The notes beneath the pieces were generated by a model, which was given only the letters and a program-made list of their open reading frames with translations, ran no database searches and was not told the DNA's origin. From Desulfogranum japonicum DSM 18378 (GTDB taxonomy: Bacteria; Desulfobacterota; Desulfobulbia; Desulfobulbales; Desulfobulbaceae): a stretch of 64,000 nucleotides of DNA. The translations under genes and the position numbers were made by a program. The stretch is taken from the NCBI RefSeq assembly GCF_000429945.1, contig NZ_AUCV01000022.1:1-64000 (forward strand), read 5' to 3'. Below, piece by piece: positions 44,880 to 52,771 of this stretch. How positions within the stretch are numbered: the first letter of the stretch is position 1; every line of letters begins with the position of its first letter.

Positions 44880-46919
44880 ATGAAGAATAAAAGGCGAATG
44901 CGTTGTGAGCATTTTCTGTTCGCCCTGACCCTGTTGCCCCTGACTCAGGTGCCAGCCCTGGCTCAGGATCAGGCAGACACCGAAGCCGTTGAAGACATGG
45001 TGGTTACAGCCAGCCGGACCGAAGAACGCGCCATAGATGTACCAATCACCACTGAAGTCATCACCCGTGACCAGATCGAGATGTCCGGGGTCAATGATAT
45101 TGGCGACCTGATCGGCAAATATGTAACCGGTCATTATCACAAATATAGTGGTATCCTCAGCCCGGTAGGGCTGCGTGGTTTTAAAACAGATTCCCATGGG
45201 TCAGACCTGAACGGTTACGTGCTGCTGCTCATTGACGGACACAGAGTCGGTACCGGAAATGCAGCTAAGCTGAACCTGGATCGCATTGAAAAAGTTGAGG
45301 TTATTAAAGGCCCCTCTTCTGCGCTCTATGGTTCCGCAGCCATGGGCGGTGTTATCAACCTGATCACCAAGAAGGGAGATGGTGAATTGGGAGGCTCCAT
45401 TGGTGGCGAGATCGGTAGCTTTGATTATTATCGCGGTCAGGCATCCATGGGTGGGGAAGTTAATGACAAGATCCGCTTTTTTGCTAGCGTAAGCGGAGAG
45501 ACCATGGATGACTATGACACCGTGGATTATGGTACAGCCTACAATACAGGTGTGGATAAAATCAATGTTGGCGGTAATGTTGTCTATACCTTAAACGATG
45601 CACATGCATTTCGCCTGGGTGGTAACTATTCGGATCTGACCTCTGAGTCACCTGACTGGGCAGGAGATACCTATTCCTACTACGACTCCACCACAGAACA
45701 GGACAACGATAAAAGTACCGGCTATACAGACCTGGAATACAACGGCGATTATCTGAATGGAGTCTTACACTGGAAAGCGGTCTTCTATTACCTGTGGGAT
45801 AAAAACCAGTGGAATACCGGTACAATTGATCCTGAATCCAACCAGACCAAATACATTGACCAGACCCTTGGTACGGATCACCAATTCACATGGAAAATAA
45901 ACGACTGGAACACCCTGCTTGCCGGCTTTACCTTGGACAGCCTGGAAAAAGAATCCTCTTCTGTTGTGAATTATCAGCCTTCCATGCCCTACACCCCAGG
46001 ATTGGATTACGATAACCAGGCGGTTTTTCTCCAGGATTCCCTGGATCTGCTGGACAACCGTCTCAACATCCTGGCTGCTGTCCGCTACGACCGTTTTGAC
46101 GTAACTACCAAGGAAGCTGAAACCGGCACCTATGAAAACTTCAATGAGAGAAGCGAAGACTATTCCCATGTTTCCCCAAAAATAGGGGTCGGCATGAAAT
46201 TTCTGGATGAAATGCTTCGCGTACGAGCCAACATGGGTGAAGGCTTCAAATCTCCCACAGCCTCGCAGCTTTCCGCAGATTATTATCATAGCTCCACAGG
46301 AATGCATTACCTGGGTAACCCTGACCTGGATCCGGAAACATCCATGACCTATGATGTGGGCTTTGATGTCTACCTGGAGGGCCTGACCTTCAAGGCAGAT
46401 TACTTTACCACTGATTATGAGGATAAAATCGTTGATGAAACCTATGATGATAATGGGGTTTCCACAACCACCTATGTCAATCACGGTGATGCCACCATTT
46501 CAGGATTTGAATTTTCCCTGGAATGGGCGTTCAGTGAAACCTTTAACCTCCCCTTTGCAGGTTCTTTCTGGTCCAATATGAGTTTTAATACGGAAAAAGA
46601 AGACGAACTCACAGGCGAAGATATACTGAACGTCTCCGATTATGAGATCAAATCCGGGCTCACCATGGGCTATGCCGGTTTCCAGGGGCAATTGAGTCAT
46701 TCCCTGGTTGGGCCTCAAATGATTAAAAACTGGGACACTTATCTGACAGAAGAAAAGGACAGCTTTGACTACTGGGATCTGACCCTGCGCTACCGGTTTA
46801 TGGAAGTCTGGGAGGTGAAAGCCAGCATATTGAACATTTTTGATCAGGATTACGAATGGGTCATGGGCTATCCCATGGCTGAACGGAATTATCGTATTGG
46901 TTTGACCTACAACTTTTAA
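44880..46919 (+). CDS. TonB-dependent outer-membrane receptor (BtuB/CirA-like)
   Basis: A 679-residue receptor started at ATG 44880 behind GGAGG. It has a signal peptide ending PALAQ, then EAVEDMVVTASRTEERA with a TonB box. The plug domain follows, including LLIDGHRVGTGNAAKLNLD and EVIKGPSSALYGSAAMGGVINLITKKG. The barrel ends YRIGLTYNF. A start at 44706 would overlap cbiZ and lacks a signal sequence. It is a second, distinct receptor in the operon, larger than the one at 36745 (583 residues). Different receptors may capture different corrinoids. Confidence 0.9.
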   Translation: MKNKRRMRCEHFLFALTLLPLTQVPALAQDQADTEAVEDMVVTASRTEERAIDVPITTEVITRDQIEMSGVNDIGDLIGKYVTGHYHKYSGILSPVGLRGFKTDSHGSDLNGYVLLLIDGHRVGTGNAAKLNLDRIEKVEVIKGPSSALYGSAAMGGVINLITKKGDGELGGSIGGEIGSFDYYRGQASMGGEVNDKIRFFASVSGETMDDYDTVDYGTAYNTGVDKINVGGNVVYTLNDAHAFRLGGNYSDLTSESPDWAGDTYSYYDSTTEQDNDKSTGYTDLEYNGDYLNGVLHWKAVFYYLWDKNQWNTGTIDPESNQTKYIDQTLGTDHQFTWKINDWNTLLAGFTLDSLEKESSSVVNYQPSMPYTPGLDYDNQAVFLQDSLDLLDNRLNILAAVRYDRFDVTTKEAETGTYENFNERSEDYSHVSPKIGVGMKFLDEMLRVRANMGEGFKSPTASQLSADYYHSSTGMHYLGNPDLDPETSMTYDVGFDVYLEGLTFKADYFTTDYEDKIVDETYDDNGVSTTTYVNHGDATISGFEFSLEWAFSETFNLPFAGSFWSNMSFNTEKEDELTGEDILNVSDYEIKSGLTMGYAGFQGQLSHSLVGPQMIKNWDTYLTEEKDSFDYWDLTLRYRFMEVWEVKASILNIFDQDYEWVMGYPMAERNYRIGLTYNF

Positions 46920-46928
46920 CCCGCAGTT

Positions 46929-46962
46929 GTTGAGCAATATGCGCATCTTCATATTGCTCAAC
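46929..46962 (+). terminator. Hairpin between the receptor and adenosyltransferase genes
   Basis: GTTGAGCAATATG (46929-46941) and CATATTGCTCAAC (46950-46962) form a perfect 13-bp stem with an 8-base loop. The downstream sequence has few consecutive Ts, so it may attenuate transcription or stabilise the 3' end rather than end transcription fully. Confidence 0.6.
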
Positions 46963-47109
46963 AGTATTGTATTCCCTTGTAAAAATTCGTATAACTCGGT
47001 TTGCTCATATATAGATCAGACTCATCGCGGAAAGATCTATTGCACGGTGAGTAGTTAGAAAAGGAACATAATACAAAAAAATTACTACCAGATGTCAGGG
47101 GAAATACCA

Positions 47110-47631
47110 ATGCGCAAAGGCTTACTCATGGTTTTTACCGGCAACGGGAAGGGCAAAACAACCGCTGCTCTGGGAATGGCCATACGTGCTGCCGGACATG
47201 GCCTCAAAGTGTGCTTTATTCAATTTATTAAAGGCAGTTGGCACTACGGTGAACTGGATGCCAAGGAACGATTCAGCGACCTGATAGAATGGCATGTGAT
47301 GGGAAAAGGATTCACCTGGAAATCTGAAAACCTGGAAGATGACGCCAAGCTGGCAAGGGATGCCTGGAAAATGGCATGTGAGGCCATGAATTCAGGAAAA
47401 TATCATACGGTCGTACTGGATGAATTCACCTATCTGCTGCATTATAATATGCTGGAACTGGAACCTTGCCTTGAGATCCTGCAGAAACGCGATCCCAATC
47501 AGCATGTGGTGATAACAGGTCGCTACGCACCAAAAGAGCTGATCGAAGCAGCAGACCTGGTGACAGAAATGCAGCCAATAAAACACCCGCTCAAAAAAGG
47601 GGTGAAGGCGCAGAAGGGAATTGAATTCTAA
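47110..47631 (+). CDS. cobO: Cob(I)alamin adenosyltransferase, CobO/BtuR type
   Basis: A 173-residue enzyme that transfers adenosyl from ATP to reduced cobalt of corrinoids. The P-loop is FTGNGKGKTTAALGMAIRA, near residues 9-27, and the family segment VLDEFTYLLHYNML is present. ATG 47110 is chosen because AGGGGAA lies about seven bases upstream. It follows the second receptor across the 46929 hairpin. In this operon it would adenosylate imported or cobinamide-level corrinoids, required before CbiZ acts. Confidence 0.93.
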   Translation: MRKGLLMVFTGNGKGKTTAALGMAIRAAGHGLKVCFIQFIKGSWHYGELDAKERFSDLIEWHVMGKGFTWKSENLEDDAKLARDAWKMACEAMNSGKYHTVVLDEFTYLLHYNMLELEPCLEILQKRDPNQHVVITGRYAPKELIEAADLVTEMQPIKHPLKKGVKAQKGIEF

Positions 47632-47680
47632 GCCTGACTACTCATCACTTGCACAAAAAACATGACGCATCCACACGGCC

Positions 47681-48721
47681 ATGCCACCTCTTCGCTCTCT
47701 GACCCTGATGCTCACCAACCGCTGCAACCTGTCCTGCGCCTATTGCTACCATGGCGAACAGGACACGCCAACGGACATGTCTCTGGACACACTTGACAAA
47801 GCACTTGATTTGGCAACAAAATCAGGCAATAAAGGGTTTCACGTGCAACTCACCGGTGGTGAAGCTACCCTTGTTCCTCATCTCATTGCCCAGGCGTCAG
47901 AAAAAGTTCGCGGTCTGGACCATAGCTGTACCATCTCTCTGCAGACTAACGCCACCCGACTCAACCCTGAACTGGTCGAGCTGATAAAAAAGTACTCCAT
48001 TGATATCGGTGTCAGCCTAGACGGCCCCCCACAGATTCAAGAACAACTCCGCGGTAAGGCTGGAGCATTGCTTCAGGGGCTGAACATACTGGAAGCTGCC
48101 TGCATTCCGTTCCGGGTGACCACCGTGGTCAGCCAGGCCAATGTGCAATTCCTCCCGCAGGTCGCAATCCTGCTCAGCAGATACCAACAGGCCCAGGGAA
48201 TGGGTCTGGACCTGCTGGTCCGAAAAGGCCGGGCCGTTGACCGACAACGTTTACCGGCAGATCCGAGGAGTTTGCGGCAGAATATAAACGAACTGATCCA
48301 GACCCTTGTACGGGTAAACAAAAAACGGTCAACACCCCTGCATCTACGGGAACAGGATCTGGTGTATCACCGAATGACCGCCGCAGACCAGACTCCCCTG
48401 CGGGCCTTTTGTCACGCACAACAGGGCACGTCTCTGGCAGTAAGCGTTGCTGGGGCTCTTTATCCATGCAGTCAGACCTTTGGTGACCCGAATTTCACTG
48501 CCGGCACAGTGGATGATCCTCTTCCAGTACCAGGCTTTCCAGCCACTGCCCTCTCAACGGATAACCCACTCTGCGGTACCTGTCCTTTAGAGCAATGCTG
48601 CCCCGGAGACTGTCCCAGCAGAATATGGTATAACAGACAAGACAGGGACAGACTGTCCTGTCATGTCTACCAAGCCATCGCCAGCACCTTTCCCTATTCC
48701 CAACCTCTTAACAACCAATGA
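47681..48721 (+). CDS. Radical SAM protein with C-terminal SPASM-like cysteine region
   Basis: A 346-residue radical SAM enzyme. The cluster motif is TNRCNLSCAYCYHG (Cys15, Cys19, Cys22). The barrel follows with HVQLTGGEATLVP and SLDGPPQIQEQLRG. The C-terminal region from about 245 has extra cysteines, ending LCGTCPLEQCCPGDCPSR and LSCHVYQ, a SPASM/Twitch-like auxiliary cluster domain. Such proteins modify peptides or proteins (for example anaerobic sulfatase maturation), but the substrate here is unknown. It overlaps the nitrilase gene by four bases. No precursor peptide gene is seen. Confidence 0.8.
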   Translation: MPPLRSLTLMLTNRCNLSCAYCYHGEQDTPTDMSLDTLDKALDLATKSGNKGFHVQLTGGEATLVPHLIAQASEKVRGLDHSCTISLQTNATRLNPELVELIKKYSIDIGVSLDGPPQIQEQLRGKAGALLQGLNILEAACIPFRVTTVVSQANVQFLPQVAILLSRYQQAQGMGLDLLVRKGRAVDRQRLPADPRSLRQNINELIQTLVRVNKKRSTPLHLREQDLVYHRMTAADQTPLRAFCHAQQGTSLAVSVAGALYPCSQTFGDPNFTAGTVDDPLPVPGFPATALSTDNPLCGTCPLEQCCPGDCPSRIWYNRQDRDRLSCHVYQAIASTFPYSQPLNNQ

Positions 48722-50253
48722 AAACACTAGCCATTGCCCTACTCCATTGTGCACCACAGCATAAACAACACGCACATAACCTTGAAATGGTTATGGACCT
48801 CTGCAATCAGGCTGGTAAGGAGGGTGCACAACTGGTTATTGCTCCTGAGCTTTGTCTCTCCGGATATTCGTTTAACAACCGAGAAGACATCCGTCCATAC
48901 ACAGATACCATTGACGGGGAAACGGTACAGACGCTCAGCAAACTGGCTGTCCGTCATGGATTCTATCTCTGTACAGGCATTGCAGAACGGGAACAAGAGA
49001 CCGATCTCTTCTACAATACGGCCCTGACCATTAATCCTCAGGGCAATCTCGTTGGCCGCTACCGTAAGATCAATGCGGAAATGCGGTGGGCGTGCCCGGG
49101 TAATCCTTACGAAGACAATACCTTTGCCACACCATGGGGACGATTTGGTGTGCTCATTTGTTCGGATTCCTATCACAGCCTCATGCCCCGTATCACAGCC
49201 CTTCGTGGTGCAGACCTTCTCATCATCCCGGCAAACTGGCCACCCATGGGGCTGCAGCCAGAGGAAATATGGAGTGCACGGGCCAGAGAAAATGGCATCC
49301 ATGTGGCAGCCTGCAATCGGACAGGTCAGGACCTGACCATGGACTGTTCCCAATCTTCGTCTGCCTTATTTCACCCGGATGGCAGTCCTCTGCTTTGTTG
49401 CACCAGTCAGGAATCAGAAATATTTCTACTGGATATTCCACTGAATGCCGATGACCTGCTGGAAAACGATCACCGGCAAGCCATGGAGAAACACCGCAGA
49501 CAGCTGGCAGGTATCCATGACTGCAGCCTTAACCTTTCGGCCATCCAGGATCTGACCTCTTTCCTTGGATTACCCGCCTCTGGTAACATCACGATAACAC
49601 TTCATGTTCCTGCAAACAACCTTCCTTCAGGTCAATGGACACAGCATTTTTTATCTGAGCCCTGGAACACAAACGGGTTACATGTCCTTCCTTGCTCGTC
49701 TTACTCATCTGCAGACATTGAGCAGTTTGCGCGACATGCTGCTTCCCAGCAAGTTCATATTGTGCTCCGCAGCACTGAACCAGAGGATACATATTTCCTC
49801 ATTCAGCCCAGTGAAACAACTCCGGTTATGCGTTTTCAAATGGAAACGGGAAAGAGCAAGATGTGGTTTCACGACCTGAACCAGGCACGGATAGCCATCG
49901 CTGCTCCCGATATCCTGCAACATCCGGAACCAGTCCTGGCTACGGCAAAAAATGGTTGTGACCTTATCATCTGCTGTGAAGGTAATATCAGTGAAGCCCA
50001 TATACGAACTGGGGGTGTGCGCACCATAGAGCAGACGGCTATCGCGGTCTGCTCTCAAAACCTGGCCGGTTTCTGGATGCCACCCCAGGGTCATGCCCGC
50101 TGGCAGGAAACCATCTGCCCCTCCGGTTCCTCAACCACGGTGGCCTTTGATACAAAGCTGACCCGCTGCAAACGATTCCAGGACAGGGTTGATTTCCCCA
50201 CCTTGCTCCGAGGGATACCCACTTTGTGCCAGACGCGTCAGGATTTGCTATAA
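48718..50253 (+). CDS. Two-domain carbon-nitrogen hydrolase (nitrilase superfamily)
   Basis: A 511-residue protein. The first domain (about 1-265) is a complete nitrilase-type hydrolase with the triad Glu44 (IAPELCLSGY), Lys117 (YRKINAE) and Cys148 (VLICSDSYH). The second (about 275-511) repeats the fold in degraded form: NGCDLIICCEGNISEAHIRT has the right context, but no matching triad. It is the last gene of the B12-controlled run and overlaps the radical SAM gene. It may hydrolyse an amide of the corrinoid or of its lower arm. The substrate is not known. Confidence 0.82.
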   Translation: MKTLAIALLHCAPQHKQHAHNLEMVMDLCNQAGKEGAQLVIAPELCLSGYSFNNREDIRPYTDTIDGETVQTLSKLAVRHGFYLCTGIAEREQETDLFYNTALTINPQGNLVGRYRKINAEMRWACPGNPYEDNTFATPWGRFGVLICSDSYHSLMPRITALRGADLLIIPANWPPMGLQPEEIWSARARENGIHVAACNRTGQDLTMDCSQSSSALFHPDGSPLLCCTSQESEIFLLDIPLNADDLLENDHRQAMEKHRRQLAGIHDCSLNLSAIQDLTSFLGLPASGNITITLHVPANNLPSGQWTQHFLSEPWNTNGLHVLPCSSYSSADIEQFARHAASQQVHIVLRSTEPEDTYFLIQPSETTPVMRFQMETGKSKMWFHDLNQARIAIAAPDILQHPEPVLATAKNGCDLIICCEGNISEAHIRTGGVRTIEQTAIAVCSQNLAGFWMPPQGHARWQETICPSGSSTTVAFDTKLTRCKRFQDRVDFPTLLRGIPTLCQTRQDLL

Positions 50254-50467
50254 AGAATCCGATTACTATCGGCTTTGCTTGCGAACACTCGAGTAGACCG
50301 GCTTCTCTCACTCATAAAAAACGATGAATGCTCAAGCATATTACTGCTAGCCCCAATCTGTTCTCGTGTCTTTCGGGATTTGCTTAAAAGTCGATCTGAT
50401 TTCTCTTCCGACTGATTACTGTAAAGCAGTGTCGTTATATGTATCTTCTCAGCATTCTTTCATCATC

Positions 50468-51007
50468 CTAACATTTTCGCATACGTATCAGCGTTGCAGG
50501 TACACCACCTACAACCGAATACGGTTCGACATTTCGAGTAACTACCGCACCGGCAGCAACAATTGCCCCGCATCCGATTTTCACACCTGGCAATATAGTA
50601 GCACCAGCACAAATCCATACATCGTTTTCAATAATAATGGGGGCAGATTCCGGCCCGGAAAACCGCATCTGTTCGCCAGGGTCGTTAGGCATGCGGTGAC
50701 CGCTGCTCACAACTTTTGCTCCGTGTCCAATCATCACGCAACTACCAATTTTGATTTCACCACCACAAATGAACATTACTGATTTTCCTATCGTAATATC
50801 ATCTCCCAAAGTCAGGTTGCGGAAGTCATCGACCCAAACATCTCTCCATATTTTTGTCCTTTTCCCGACAATCGCACCACGCCAACGCATCAGCGCGGAT
50901 TTGACCTTTGAGGACAAGGAATCATGTGGTGCAACCACCATATATAACTCTACAAAATAATCAAGAATTGCTCTATTCAAAGGAACTTTTGCATGCTGCA
51001 TCGTCAA
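50468..51007 (-). CDS. Left-handed beta-helix acetyltransferase (maltose/galactoside O-acetyltransferase type)
   Basis: A 179-residue hexapeptide-repeat acetyltransferase using acetyl-CoA. Repeats run from about residue 50, and the typical C-terminal coil reads ENDVWICAGATILPGVKIGCG followed by AAGAVVTRNVEPYSVVGGVPA. The N-terminal part VELYMVVAPHDSL is unusual. It is the last gene of the minus-strand glycan cluster and overlaps the membrane protein stop at 50973. It probably O-acetylates a sugar of the surface polysaccharide. Confidence 0.87.
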   Translation of the reverse strand: MTMQHAKVPLNRAILDYFVELYMVVAPHDSLSSKVKSALMRWRGAIVGKRTKIWRDVWVDDFRNLTLGDDITIGKSVMFICGGEIKIGSCVMIGHGAKVVSSGHRMPNDPGEQMRFSGPESAPIIIENDVWICAGATILPGVKIGCGAIVAAGAVVTRNVEPYSVVGGVPATLIRMRKC

Positions 51008-51971
51008 CCCGTGATTCTTTCAATAATAGAACGCTATACGCTGCCCAGAAGAGATCCTCGACGACAATCAACAATCGGGAAAGCATTGCAATCACCATGC
51101 TAACGCCAATTGGGATTCCCAATAAACCAAAAGCCAGCCCCATGAAGCCCTCACGCACTCCAAGGCCTCCTGGTGCAAATGGCGTGAAAAAACCAAGCAG
51201 CCATGATATTGCAAAAACTGAACTAAATGCAGGTAAATCCTGCCAAGAAAGCGTAGGAACAAATACAAGAGCCAAAAGCAATAAAGCTATACTCCCCAGT
51301 AGCCAGATCAAAACTGACCATAAAAGATGCAGAAGCGTTGTGGTGTAGCTGAAATGGTAGGACCCAAGGGGTTCTCGCAATATTTTTGCCATTGTATTCA
51401 TCAGGAAACGAATGACAGCCGGATGGATCGAAATCAAACCAAAAATAATTGCGGCAAACATCCACCTAAAAGATGCTAGAGGTAAATGCAGAGCACTGAC
51501 CAGTATATCCATGCCCAGTATACCTAACAATGCCCCTGAAAGGACAAGCATTAAATGCTCAAAGACAGTACAAATACCGGTTTGAATATTTGATAGCCCG
51601 TATTTACTGTTCATCATCATTCGTGCAGGTATGAACCAATACGTCCCAGGAAGATAGGTCCCGAGATTGGTGATGAAATATACCCGCAAATTATCACGTA
51701 ACGAAATTGGCAATCCGTCTGTTTTGAAAAGTTGAATAATCCAAGCCCAACGCATCCCCCCTGCCAGACGTCGTAGAAATGAGCTAAGCAGAGCAGCACA
51801 AATCAACCCAACGGAACTCAGTGACCATTCAACATCACTTATTGCCTTCCAATTTTTTCCAATGGCAAAAGATATGCACAGAAAGACTACTGTAACCCAT
51901 AAAATTTGAAACGCGCGACGAAAATTCTTCTTTCGCCACAGAAGGCTTACGCCATTGAGTTTTAATTTCAT
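50973..51971 (-). CDS. Lysylphosphatidylglycerol-synthase-type integral membrane protein (UPF0104)
   Basis: A 332-residue polytopic membrane protein with about eight helices. The pattern YFITNLGTYLPGTYWFIPAR and, near the end, WLLGFFTPFAPGGLGVREGF belong to the LPG_synthase_TM (UPF0104) family, also found in glycosylation loci. In such loci these proteins are thought to handle lipid-linked sugars or transport across the inner membrane. It overlaps the TylF-like gene by four bases and the acetyltransferase by 35 bases, both tightly linked. The exact role is not known. Confidence 0.82.
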   Translation of the reverse strand: MKLKLNGVSLLWRKKNFRRAFQILWVTVVFLCISFAIGKNWKAISDVEWSLSSVGLICAALLSSFLRRLAGGMRWAWIIQLFKTDGLPISLRDNLRVYFITNLGTYLPGTYWFIPARMMMNSKYGLSNIQTGICTVFEHLMLVLSGALLGILGMDILVSALHLPLASFRWMFAAIIFGLISIHPAVIRFLMNTMAKILREPLGSYHFSYTTTLLHLLWSVLIWLLGSIALLLLALVFVPTLSWQDLPAFSSVFAISWLLGFFTPFAPGGLGVREGFMGLAFGLLGIPIGVSMVIAMLSRLLIVVEDLFWAAYSVLLLKESRVDDAACKSSFE

Positions 51972-52759
51972 GGTTTGAAGATCAACCCTTGACCAGTAGG
52001 AAGAACCAACACTGATGTACCTCGTTCTTTTGCAAAATCATCAAACGCTTTTTTTTGCTCAATGTGTTTTCGCCATCCGTAATCATCAAGTACGATTACA
52101 GCACCACTCACCAACCGATGCCAAAAGTATTTTGCTGCAGCGATCTCTGGATCACGAGTATTCATATCAATAGAAAGAAATGCTATTTTTTCCGCATCTA
52201 CCTGCTGAAGTGTATCTGGTACTATACCTTTTATGATTTTTACCTGTTCGCCATACGAACTGAAAGTTCGAGTAACTGCTTCGTAGCAATCCTCATATTC
52301 TCCCGCTCTTACCCCCGCCGCCTTTTCTTCTGGAGTGATCTGTTGTTCAACCACCCCTTTATACGTATCAAGTAGGTAAAATTTCTTTTTAAGCATTTCA
52401 AAATTGATATACTTTATGACTGCTAACGCATATCCGCCGCGATTAACACCACATTCGACAAAATCACCCTCAAGCTTTGCTCCTCGTTCTGCAGCCCAAC
52501 AGACTATATACGCTCGCCACCGCAAATCACCAAACGTCCATGATCCAGTTGCCTTTCCGGCAGCATACGCAGCGGAAAACTGTGCATCATTTTTGAAGTC
52601 GGAATTATGCGTTGTGGCAAATCCATCTTCGTTATAGGTGACTTTGCCATATATCGGACGATTGATATAGTTTCCACTATGAGTATTGATACAATGGATA
52701 ATCTGTTTTCTTACAGATGTTGGCACAATATCTCGAAGTATCTTACGAATTGCATGCAT
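51968..52759 (-). CDS. TylF/MycF-type O-methyltransferase (macrocin family)
   Basis: A 263-residue SAM-dependent methyltransferase. The SAM-binding loop is FVECGVNRGGYALAVIKY, and YLLDTYKGVVEQQ with AFLSIDMN and VIVLDDYGW fits the TylF/NovP/macrocin O-methyltransferase family, which methylates sugar hydroxyls in a metal-dependent way. In bacteria outside antibiotic producers these enzymes methylate surface polysaccharides. It lies in the glycan cluster downstream of the oxidoreductase. Confidence 0.87.
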   Translation of the reverse strand: MHAIRKILRDIVPTSVRKQIIHCINTHSGNYINRPIYGKVTYNEDGFATTHNSDFKNDAQFSAAYAAGKATGSWTFGDLRWRAYIVCWAAERGAKLEGDFVECGVNRGGYALAVIKYINFEMLKKKFYLLDTYKGVVEQQITPEEKAAGVRAGEYEDCYEAVTRTFSSYGEQVKIIKGIVPDTLQQVDAEKIAFLSIDMNTRDPEIAAAKYFWHRLVSGAVIVLDDYGWRKHIEQKKAFDDFAKERGTSVLVLPTGQGLIFKP

Positions 52760-52771
52760 TATTCCACTTTC

